Shown: piece after piece, positions 55,267 to 64,000 of the stretch
Layout: the number at the start of each line of letters is the position of its first letter
How positions within the stretch are numbered: position 1 is the stretch's first letter
Assembly: GCF_031143425.1 (NCBI RefSeq)
Contig: NC_090451.1
Span: 353,532,339-353,596,338, forward strand
DNA length: 64,000 nt
Direction of reading: 5' to 3'
Source: Pleurodeles waltl
Lineage: Eukaryota > Chordata > Amphibia > Caudata > Salamandridae
The notes under the pieces: generated by a model
The model's database searches: none
Told to the model about the DNA's origin: nothing
The model's input: the letters and a program-made list of their open reading frames with translations, nothing else
Translations under genes and position numbers: made by a program

Positions 55267-57038
55267 GAGACTCCTGCTGATAGGCTCCTTCAGGTGTTAG
55301 TAGCCTTTCCTCTCTCCTAGGTAGCCAAACCCTCTTTTCTGGCTATTTAGGGTCTCTGTCTCTGGGGAAACTTTAGATAACGAATGCATGAGCTCAGCCG
55401 AGTTCCTCTGCATCTCCCTCTTCACCTTCTGATAAGGAATCGACCGCTGACCGCGCTGGAAGCCTGCAAACCTGCAACATAGTAGCAAAGACGACTACTG
55501 CAACTCTGTAACGCTGATCCTGCCGCCTTCTCGACTGTTTTCCTGCTTGTGCATGCTGTGGGGGTAGCCTGCCTCCTCTCTGCACCAGAAGCTCCGAAGA
55601 AATCTCCCGTGGGTCGACGGAATCTTCCCCCTGCAACCGCAGGCACCAAAAAGCTGCATCTCCGGTCCCTTGGGTCTCCTCTCAGCACGACGAGCGAGGT
55701 CCCTCGAATCCAGCGACACCGTCCAAGTGACCCCCACAGTCCAGTGACTCTTCAGCCCAAGTTTGGTGGAGGTAAGTCCTTGCCTCACCTCGCTGGGCTG
55801 CATTGCTGGGAACCGCGACTTTGCAAGCTTCTCCGGCCCCTGTGCACTTCCGGCGGAAATCCTGTGTGCACAGCCAAGCCTGGGTCCACGGCACTCTAAC
55901 CTGCATTGCACGACTTTCTAAGTTGGTCTCCGGCGACGTGGGACTCCTTTGTGCAACTTCGGCGAGCACCGTTTCACGCATCCTCGTAGTGCCTGTTTCT
56001 GGCACTTCTCCGGGTGCTACCTGCTTCAGTGAGGGCTCTTTGTCTTGCTCGACGTCCCCTCTCTCTGCAGGTCCAATTTGCGACCTCCTGGTCCCTCCTG
56101 GGCCCTAGCAGCGTCCAAAAACGCCAAACGCACGATTTGCGTGTAGCAAGGCTTGTTGGCGTCCATCCGGCGGGAAAACACTTCTGCACGACTCTCCAAG
56201 GCGTGGGGGATCCATCCTCCAAAGGGGAAGTCTCTAGCCCTTGTCGTTCCTGCAGTATTCACAGTTCTTCAGCCTAGTAAGAGCTTCTTTGCACCAACCG
56301 CTGGCATTTCTTGGGCATCTGCCCATCTCCGAGCTGCTTGTGACTTTTGGACTTGGTCCCCTTGTTCCACAGGTACCTTCAGACAGGAATCCATCGTTGT
56401 TGCATTGCTGATTTGTGTTTTCCTTGCATTCTCCCTCTAACACGACTATTTTGTCCTTAGGGGAACTTTGGTGCACTTTGCACTCACTTTTCAGGGTCTT
56501 GGGGAGGGTTATTTTTCTAACTCTCACTATTTTCTAATAGTCCCAGCGACCCTCTACAAGGTCACATAGGTTTGGGGTCCATTCGTGGTTCGCATTCCAC
56601 TTCTGGAGTATATGGTTTGTGTTGCCCCTATCCCTATGTTTCCCCATTGCATCCTATTGTAACTATACATTGTTTGCACTGTTTTCTAAGACTATACTGC
56701 ATATTTTTGCTATTGTGTATATATATCTTGTGTATATTTCCTATCCTCTTACTGAGGGTACACTCTAAGATACTTTGGCATATTGTCATAAAAATAAAGT
56801 ACCTTTATTTTTAGTATAACTGTGTATTGTGTTTTCTTATGATATTGTGCATATGACACTAAGTGGTACTGTGGTAGCTTCACACGTCTCCTAGTTCAGC
56901 CTGAGCTGCTTTGCTAAGCTACCATTATCTATCAGCCTAAGCTGCTAGACACCCTATACACTAATAAGGGATAACTGGGCCTGGTGCAAGGTGCAAGTAC
57001 CCCTTGGTACTCACTACAAGCCAGTCCAGCCTCCTACA

Positions 57039-57310
57039 TTGGTTGTGCAGTGGTGGGATAAGTGCTTTGAGACTACTTACCACTCTTGTCATTGTACTTT
57101 TCATAAGAGAAAAATATACAAAACAAGGTCAGTGTATATACACATAGCCAAAAAGTTTTGCATTTCCTCTTTTCACTCTTTTCTAAGTGCTGAAAAGTAC
57201 TTCTAAACTTTCAAAAAGTTCTTAAAAGTTTAAAAAGTTTTTTTTCTGTCTTTCCAAAAAGTTCTGAAAACTTTTTTCTCTTTTTCTATCACTTTAACTC
57301 TCTCTAAAAA
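57039..57310 (+). other. Primer-binding site and leader of element H
   Basis: PBS 57039-57060 (TTGGTTGTGCAGTGGTGGGA then TA). It shares the CAGTGG variant with A; G, C, D and E read CAGCGG. The leader has the AAAAGTT/AACTTTT blocks and is nearly identical to that of G. Confidence 0.65.
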
Positions 57311-59968
57311 ATGTCTGGCACAGGCCAAAGTGTTGATCTGTCCAAACTAGCATATGATCACCTTAGCTGGAAAGGAGCAAGGAGTCTCTGCATAGAGAGA
57401 GGTTTGAGTGTAGGGAAGAATCCTTCTTTAGAACTGTTAATTAATATGCTTAGAGTACAGGATAAGGCCATAAGTGCCCAATCTGTAGAAAAAGTAGCTA
57501 ATGGTTCTCAATCTGATCCAGGGACTCCCCCAGGAAAAGGTTCAGGAAAGAAAATTCTCAGCCTGCCCATTACTAGACAGTCTAGCATAGTTGGTACAGA
57601 GGTTGAATCACATCATACTGATGATGTGCTCTCACATTATACTGGTAGCCAAGCTGTTAGGGTGCCCTCTGTAAGGGACAGGTCTCCTTCTGTTCATTCC
57701 CATCATACCTCTGTATCTAGAAATGTCCCTCCCACCCACCCTGATGACAGATTGTTAGAAAGGGAGCTCAATAGATTGAGAGTGGAACAAACCAGACTGA
57801 AGCTCAAGAAGCAACAGCTGGATTTGGATAGACAGTCTTTAGAAATAGAGAGGGAAAGACAGAAGTTGGGTTTAGATACCCATGGTGGCAGCAGCAGTAT
57901 TCCCCATAGTCATCCTGCAAAAGAGTATGATTCCAGGAATCTGCACAAGATAGTTCCCCCTTATAAGGAGGGGGATGACATTAACAAGTGGTTTGCTGCA
58001 CTTGAGAGGGCCTGTGCTGTACAGGATGTCCCTCAAAAGCAGTGGGCTGCTATCCTATGGCTATCATTTACTGGAAAAGGTAGGGATAGGCTCCTTACTG
58101 TAAAAGAAAATGATGCTAACAATTTCCAAGTTCTTAAGAATGCACTCCTGGATGGTTATGGCTTAACCACTGAACAGTACAGGATAAAGTTCAGAGATAC
58201 CAAAAAGGAGTCTTCACAAGACTGGGTTGATTTCATTGACCAGGCAGTGAAGGCCTTGGAGGGGTGGTTACATGGCAGTAAAGTTACTGATTATGAAAGC
58301 CTGTATAACACAATCCTGAGAGAGCATATACTTAATAATTGTGTGTCTGATTTGTTGCACCAGTACCTGGTAGACTCTGATCTGACCTCTCCCCAAGAAT
58401 TGGGAAAGAAGGCAGACAAATGGGTCAGAACAAGGGTGAACAGAAAAGTTCATACAGGGGGTGACAAAGATGGCAATAAGAAGAAAGATGGTGAAAAATC
58501 TCAAGATAAGCATGGGGATAAGGGTAAAACCAAAGATCCCACTTCAAATCTTAAACACTCTTCAGAGGGTGGGGATAAAACAAATTCTTCCTCTTCTTCC
58601 CAACCTGCACACATTAAAAAGCCTTGGTGCTTTGTGTGTAAAAACAGAGGCCATAGGCCAGGGGATAAGTCCTGTCCAGGTAAACCCCCTGAGCATACCA
58701 CCACTAATACATCAAGCTCTAGTGCCCCTAGCAGTAGTGGTACTAGTGGTGGGACTGCTGGCAACAGTCAAGCAAAGGGTGTAGTTGGGTTCACTTATGG
58801 GTCCATAGTGGAAACTGATGTAATCAGTCCCAAGACAGTTTCTGTCACACCTAGTGGCATTGGCCTTGCCACACTGGCTGCTTGTCCCCTTACAATGGAT
58901 AAGTACAGGCAGACAGTTTCAATAAATGGTGTTGAGGCCTTGGCCTACAGGGACACAGGTGCCAGTTTCACTTTGGTGACTGAAAACCTAGTGCCTCCTG
59001 AACAACACATCATTGGACAACAGTATAAGATTATTGATGTCCATAACTCCACTAAGTTTCTTCCCTTAGCTATAATTCAGTTTAGTTGGGGTGGAGTTAC
59101 TGGCCCTAAGCAGGTGGTGGTATCACCTAGCTTACCTGTAGACTGTCTCTTAGGTAATGACCTAGAGGCCTCAGGTTGGGCTGATGTAGAGTTTTATGCC
59201 CATGCAGCCATGCTGGGCATCCCTGAGGAATTGTTCCCTCTCATTTCAAGTGAAATGAAAAAGCAAAGGAGAGAAGGCCTGAAAACTCAGGACCCCTCTC
59301 CATCAACAGGTAAAAAGGGTATCACAGTATCCCCTAACCACCCTACCATTCAGGATACTATTCCTGTGGTGGGAGAAACCTCTCCTGGGGTGGCACCTGT
59401 TCCAAGGGAATCATCAGCTGGCAAAGCTGGACTCCCTGAGGTGGAAGTACCTCTCTGTGGGATAACTAACATTGGTGAGAAAAACAGCACCATTTTAGTT
59501 AACATGGAGCATCCCTCCAACCCTCCCAGAGAAACTTTAGTGCAGAAACCCTGCACTACCTCACAACACTTAGGACAGCATCCCTGCCCTAGTGTGGAGC
59601 TCATAGGACAGCATCCCTGCCCTGCTCCAACTCAAGAGAAACAGCATCCCTGTTCTCTCTTCCAGCCAGATGGACAAAGTTTTTGCCCAGCTATGGCTTT
59701 TCTGAGACAGCATCCCTGTCTGGCATTTCCATCACTACAAATAGGTTCAGTGGACAATTCCCACTGCTCTAAACTAAAACTTACTGATAGAAACTCTGAA
59801 AATATATCTTCACATTGTTGCTTAGCTAAAAAACTTCAAACAGGGTGGTTTACATCCCCACAGGGAAGTAACCATATAGTGGATGATAAAGGGAGTAACC
59901 AGTCTATTGCAGAGCTACTCTCTACTTATCACCACTTAGACAATAAAGTCTCAACTGGCCAAGGTTAG
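57311..59968 (+). CDS. gag: Gag-protease with QHPC cassette, element H
   Basis: Intact frame of 885 codons from MSGTGQSVDL. SAP-like N-terminus (10-50), coiled coil (about 149-192), capsid from about 220 with the SCAN-like part at 285-371, zinc knuckle from Cys440 (CX2CX4HX6C), retropepsin D548TGAS and CLLGNDLE. Then comes a Pro/Ser-rich linker and the Cys cassette 745-803 (QKPC, three QHPC, QSFC, QHPC), followed by SHCSKL and SHCCLAKK. The tail GWFTSPQGSNHIVDDKG...HLDN resembles the last 40 residues of G pol. The first ~325 residues match G, the rest match E. It should form particles and process them; it cannot copy RNA itself. Confidence 0.92.
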   Translation: MSGTGQSVDLSKLAYDHLSWKGARSLCIERGLSVGKNPSLELLINMLRVQDKAISAQSVEKVANGSQSDPGTPPGKGSGKKILSLPITRQSSIVGTEVESHHTDDVLSHYTGSQAVRVPSVRDRSPSVHSHHTSVSRNVPPTHPDDRLLERELNRLRVEQTRLKLKKQQLDLDRQSLEIERERQKLGLDTHGGSSSIPHSHPAKEYDSRNLHKIVPPYKEGDDINKWFAALERACAVQDVPQKQWAAILWLSFTGKGRDRLLTVKENDANNFQVLKNALLDGYGLTTEQYRIKFRDTKKESSQDWVDFIDQAVKALEGWLHGSKVTDYESLYNTILREHILNNCVSDLLHQYLVDSDLTSPQELGKKADKWVRTRVNRKVHTGGDKDGNKKKDGEKSQDKHGDKGKTKDPTSNLKHSSEGGDKTNSSSSSQPAHIKKPWCFVCKNRGHRPGDKSCPGKPPEHTTTNTSSSSAPSSSGTSGGTAGNSQAKGVVGFTYGSIVETDVISPKTVSVTPSGIGLATLAACPLTMDKYRQTVSINGVEALAYRDTGASFTLVTENLVPPEQHIIGQQYKIIDVHNSTKFLPLAIIQFSWGGVTGPKQVVVSPSLPVDCLLGNDLEASGWADVEFYAHAAMLGIPEELFPLISSEMKKQRREGLKTQDPSPSTGKKGITVSPNHPTIQDTIPVVGETSPGVAPVPRESSAGKAGLPEVEVPLCGITNIGEKNSTILVNMEHPSNPPRETLVQKPCTTSQHLGQHPCPSVELIGQHPCPAPTQEKQHPCSLFQPDGQSFCPAMAFLRQHPCLAFPSLQIGSVDNSHCSKLKLTDRNSENISSHCCLAKKLQTGWFTSPQGSNHIVDDKGSNQSIAELLSTYHHLDNKVSTGQG

Positions 59969-59983
59969 CCTTATTGTCCTTCG

Positions 59984-59998
59984 TTTGGGGGGGGGTTG
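59984..59998 (+). other. Polypurine tract of element H
   Basis: TTT, nine G and TTG before the 3' LTR. Confidence 0.75.
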
Positions 59999-62900
59999 TG
60001 TGAGAAGGTAGCCTCTTTCTAGCCTTGTTACCCCCACTTTTGGCCTGTTTGTGAGTGTATGTCAGGGTGTTTTGTCACTGTTTTCACTGTCTCACTGGGA
60101 ACCTGATAGCCAGGCCTCAGTGCTCATAGTGAAAACACCATGTTTTCAGTATGGTTGTTATGTGTCACTGGGATCCTGCTAGTCAGGACCCCAGTGCTCA
60201 TAGGTTTGTGGCCTATATGTATGTGTCACTGGGACCCTGTCACACAGGGCCCCAGTGCTCATAGGTGTGCATGTATATGTTCCCTGTGTGGTGCTTAACT
60301 GTCTCACTGAGGCTCTGCTAACCAGAACCTCAGTGGTGATGCTCTCTCATTACTTTCAAATTGTCACTAACAGGCTAGTGACCATTTTTACCAATTTACA
60401 TTGGCTTACTGGAACACCCTTATAATTCCCTAGTATATGGTACTGAGGTACCCAGGGTATTGGGGTTCCAGGAGATCCCTATGGGCTGCAGCATTTCTTT
60501 TGCCACCCATAGGGAGCTCTGACAATTCTTACACAGGCCTGCCACTGCAGCCTGAGTGAAATAACGTCCACGTTATTTCACAGCCATTTTACACTGCACT
60601 TAAGTAACTTATAAGTCACCTATGTGTCTAACCTTTACCTGGTAAAGGTTAGGTGCAAAGTTACTTAGTGTGAGGGCACCCTGGCACTAGCCAAGGTGCC
60701 CCCACATTGTTCAGAGCCAATTCACTGAACTTTGTGAGTGCGGGGACACCATTACACGCGTGCACTACATATAGGTCACTACCTATATGTAGCTTCACCA
60801 TGGTAACTCCGAATATGGCCATGTAACATGTCTATGATCATGGAATTGCCCCCTCTATGCCATCCTGGCATAGTTGGCACAATCCCATGATCCCAGTGGT
60901 CTGTAGCACAGACCCTGGTACTGCCAAACTGCCCTTCCTGGGGTTTCACTGCAGCTGATGCTGCTGCCAACCCCTCAGACAGGCATCTGCCCTCCTGGGG
61001 TCCAGCCAGGCCTGGCCCAGGATCGCAGAACAAAGAACTTCCTCTGAGAGAGGGTGTGACACCCTCTCCCTTTGGAAAATGGTGTGAAGGCAGGGGAGGA
61101 GTAGCCTCCCCCAGCCTCTGGAAATGCTTTGTTGGGCACAGATGTGCCCAATTCTGCATAAGCCAGTCTACACCGGTTCAGGGACCCCTTAGCCCCTGCT
61201 CTGGCGCGAAACTGGACAAAGGAAAGGGGAGTGACCACTCCCCTGACCTGCACCTCCCCTGGGAGGTGTCCAGAGCTCCTCCAGTGTGCTCCAGACCTCT
61301 GCCATCTTGGAAACAGAGGTGCTGCTGGCACACTGGACTGCTCTGAGTGGCCAGTGCCACCAGGTGACGTCAGAGACTCCTGCTGATAGGCTCCTTCAGG
61401 TGTTAGTAGCCTTTCCTCTCTCCTAGGTAGCCAAACCCTCTTTTCTGGCTATTTAGGGTCTCTGTCTCTGGGGAAACTTTAGATAACGAATGCATGAGCT
61501 CAGCCGAGTTCCTCTGCATCTCCCTCTTCACCTTCTGATAAGGAATCGACCGCTGACCGCGCTGGAAGCCTGCAAACCTGCAACATAGTAGCAAAGACGA
61601 CTACTGCAACTCTGTAACGCTGATCCTGCCGCCTTCTCGACTGTTTTCCTGCTTGTGCATGCTGTGGGGGTAGCCTGCCTCCTCTCTGCACCAGAAGCTC
61701 CGAAGAAATCTCCCGTGGGTCGACGGAATCTTCCCCCTGCAACCGCAGGCACCAAAAAGCTGCATCTCCGGTCCCTTGGGTCTCCTCTCAGCACGACGAG
61801 CGAGGTCCCTCGAATCCAGCGACACCGTCCAAGTGACCCCCACAGTCCAGTGACTCTTCAGCCCAAGTTTGGTGGAGGTAAGTCCTTGCCTCACCTCGCT
61901 GGGCTGCATTGCTGGGAACCGCGACTTTGCAAGCTTCTCCGGCCCCTGTGCACTTCCGGCGGAAATCCTGTGTGCACAGCCAAGCCTGGGTCCACGGCAC
62001 TCTAACCTGCATTGCACGACTTTCTAAGTTGGTCTCCGGCGACGTGGGACTCCTTTGTGCAACTTCGGCGAGCACCGTTTCACGCATCCTCGTAGTGCCT
62101 GTTTCTGGCACTTCTCCGGGTGCTACCTGCTTCAGTGAGGGCTCTTTGTCTTGCTCGACGTCCCCTCTCTCTGCAGGTCCAATTTGCGACCTCCTGGTCC
62201 CTCCTGGGCCCCAGCAGCGTCCAAAAACGCCAAACGCACGATTTGCGTGTAGCAAGGCTTGTTGGCGTCCATCCGGCGGGAAAACACTTCTGCACGACTC
62301 TCCAAGGCGTGGGGGATCCATCCTCCAAAGGGGAAGTCTCTAGCCCTTGTCGTTCCTGCAGTATTCACAGTTCTTCAGCCTAGTAAGAGCTTCTTTGCAC
62401 CAACCGCTGGCATTTCTTGGGCATCTGCCCATCTCCGAGCTGCTTGTGACTTTTGGACTTGGTCCCCTTGTTCCACAGGTACCTTCAGACAGGAATCCAT
62501 CGTTGTTGCATTGCTGATTTGTGTTTTCCTTGCATTCTCCCTCTAACACGACTATTTTGTCCTTAGGGGAACTTTGGTGCACTTTGCACTCACTTTTCAG
62601 GGTCTTGGGGAGGGTTATTTTTCTAACTCTCACTATTTTCTAATAGTCCCAGCGACCCTCTACAAGGTCACATAGGTTTGGGGTCCATTCGTGGTTCGCA
62701 TTCCACTTCTGGAGTATATGGTTTGTGTTGCCCCTATCCCTATGTTTCCCCATTGCATCCTATTGTAACTATACATTGTTTGCACTGTTTTCTAAGACTA
62801 TACTGCATATTTTTGCTATTGTGTATATATATCTTGTGTATATTTCCTATCCTCTTACTGAGGGTACACTCTAAGATACTTTGGCATATTGTCATAAAAA

Positions 62901-63144
62901 TAAAGTACCTTTATTTTTAGTATAACTGTGTATTGTGTTTTCTTATGATATTGTGCATATGACACTAAGTGGTACTGTGGTAGCTTCACACGTCTCCTAG
63001 TTCAGCCTGAGCTGCTTTGCTAAGCTACCATTATCTATCAGCCTAAGCTGCTAGACACCCTATACACTAATAAGGGATAACTGGGCCTGGTGCAAGGTGC
63101 AAGTACCCCTTGGTACTCACTACAAGCCAGTCCAGCCTCCTACA
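59999..63144 (+). repeat. 3' LTR of element H (3146 bp)
   Basis: Same length as the 5' LTR and nearly identical; ends TACA at 63144, then CTTAC. Confidence 0.95.
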
Positions 63145-63379
63145 CTTACCACTTTGTAATTTTGTACTTTTCATAAGAGAATCATATACCAAACAGTTCA
63201 GTGGATGTACACTTAAACCAAAAAGTTTGCTTTTCTTCTCTAAAACTTTTTACAAAGTTCTGAAAAGTTTCTTAAAACTTCTAAAAGTTTTCTAAAAGTT
63301 AGAAAAAGTTTTTTCTCTGTACTTTCAAAAGTTCTAAAACTTTTTCTTTCCTTTCCCTATCTCTAAACCTTTTGCTGTC
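63145..63379 (+). other. Leader of unit D, continued after element H
   Basis: 63145-63149 is the right CTTAC copy. The text then continues as in the leader of C (CACTTTGTAATTTTGTACTTTTCATAAGAG), with at least eight AAAAGTT/AACTTTT blocks before the gag ATG. Confidence 0.7.
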
Positions 63380-64000
63380 ATGTCTTTGGTAGATTCTGCT
63401 CCCAAAACTGTCAATGCTATTTATGAGATTTTGAATTACAAGAGCGTAAGGAGTCTCTGCTTATATAGAGGTTTAGTTATAGGAAAGAACCCTACCAAAG
63501 AGTTTCTGTTTAACATGCTTGTTGTAGATGATCAGAACCAAGGTGGCCCATCAAATGAGGGGTTAGAACATATGGAAACATCCCAGTCAGACTCAAGGGA
63601 GTTCCCTGAGAAGAGTGGGGAGGGTTCTGAACAGGATCTGCCCCCTAGCAGGGCACCTAGTATTGCTGGTAGTAATTGAGGTTCCCATCACAGTAGGGCA
63701 TCCTTTATTCCTAGATGCCAGGTTACCAGGGTCCTGACAGTTAGGGACAGGTCCCCCTCTGAAGTTTCCAATTTGTCATCTCTCTCAAAGCATTCCCAAC
63801 CCACCCACCCTGAGGATAACTTGTTAGAAAGGGAACTCAAAAAGTTGAGGGTTGAATATACCAGACTGAAGCTTAAACAGCAACAGCTGGCCTTAGATAG
63901 GGGATCCCTAGACATTGAGAAGGAAAGACAGAGGTTGGGGTTAGGACCCCATGGTGGCAGCAGCAGTATTCCTGATAGTAATCCTGTTAGAGAGCATGAT
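63380..64000 (+). pseudogene. gag: Gag of unit D, partial, one stop
   Basis: ATG at 63380 (MSLVDSAPKTVNAIYEILNY), SAP-like part with YRGLVIGKNPTKEFL. A TGA at 63677-63679 interrupts it. The same frame then stays open to the window edge through the charged coiled-coil part and GGSSSIPDSNPVREHD. It is the most diverged gag start of the young leader type here. Capsid and later parts lie beyond base 64000, so whether it carries pol or the QHPC cassette is unknown. Confidence 0.8.

Larger units (their letters stand above)
53893..57038 (+). repeat. 5' LTR of element H (3146 bp)
   Basis: TGTGAGAAGGTAGCC to GCCTCCTACA. Hairpin modules, GAAATAACGT palindrome (54450-54473), CRE, splice-like sites and AATAAA are all present. 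Confidence 0.95.
53893..63144 (+). mobile_element. Gag-only LTR retrotransposon H, complete and very young
   Basis: 9252 bp; LTRs 53893-57038 and 59999-63144 are both 3146 bp and differ by eye at about two bases (near 54188 and 56106). Intact 885-codon frame, PBS, leader and polypurine tract. Flanked by CTTAC at 53888-53892 and 63145-63149. It sits in the leader of unit D. Pol is absent apart from the apparent tail of the frame. With all cis signals present it could be moved by enzymes supplied from elsewhere. Confidence 0.95.
35343..64000 (+). mobile_element. Tandem array of gag-only units (B'-LTR-C-LTR-D)
   Basis: Reading the plus strand and skipping insertions E and H gives: end of gag B', polypurine tract, LTR, PBS, gag C, polypurine tract, LTR, PBS, gag D. 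Adjacent units share one LTR. Junctions are intact on both sides of each LTR. The array begins abruptly at 35343 and runs off the right edge. It is older than E and H: each gag that can be judged has stops, and the CRE in its LTRs has decayed. Confidence 0.85.

Overview
This window is eukaryotic repeat DNA built almost entirely of nested LTR retrotransposons. I find no host gene, tRNA, rRNA, CRISPR array or bacterial signal. The coding elements belong to the Gmr1-type branch of Ty3/gypsy. Their integrase lies before reverse transcriptase, and the capsid part of Gag resembles the vertebrate SCAN domain. That branch is known from deuterostomes. With 3-kb LTRs, many young near-identical copies and multi-layer nesting, the best guess is a vertebrate with a very large genome, such as a newt or salamander. 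The species cannot be fixed from the sequence.

Layout. 1-4043: minus-strand element A (5' end of gag, leader, one LTR), inserted in an older LTR (4044-4689). 4690-5364: no recognisable feature. 5365-6316: fragment of another repeat family. 6317-8443: minus LTR fragment. 8444-16097: old plus-strand autonomous element F, decayed, carrying a PIF/Harbinger fragment with a Myb/SANT-like gene (12372-14420). 16098-17219 and 28470-29159: older LTR fragments. 17220-28469: element G, a complete 11.25-kb autonomous element with 2995-bp LTRs, CATAG target duplications and one gag-pol frame broken by a single stop. 29160-35342: older minus LTR pieces, one interrupted by a solo LTR (29675-32670, duplication CTAAG). 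35343-64000: a head-to-tail array of gag-only units sharing LTRs (gag B' end, LTR, gag C, LTR, gag D). It is split by two later gag-only elements: E (35953-45232, minus, duplication GTTAT) and H (53893-63144, plus, duplication CTTAC).

How the parts relate. G and F encode Gag, protease, integrase, reverse transcriptase and RNase H. E and H keep an intact Gag-protease frame, but most of pol is replaced by a short cassette with repeated Gln-His-Pro-Cys motifs, after which the frame ends in what looks like the last codons of pol. E and H therefore look non-autonomous for reverse transcription and integration while still making their own Gag and protease. They share PBS, leader, polypurine tract and most of the LTR with the autonomous family. 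The two H LTRs differ at about two positions by eye, so H is very young. H gag is also a mosaic of a G-like 5' part and an E-like 3' part.

The most unusual signals are the gag-only family with its QHPC cassette, the tandem LTR-gag array, and a set of 30-32-nt hairpin modules with compensating base changes at the start of every LTR type. Divergence statements are eye counts, not computed alignments.
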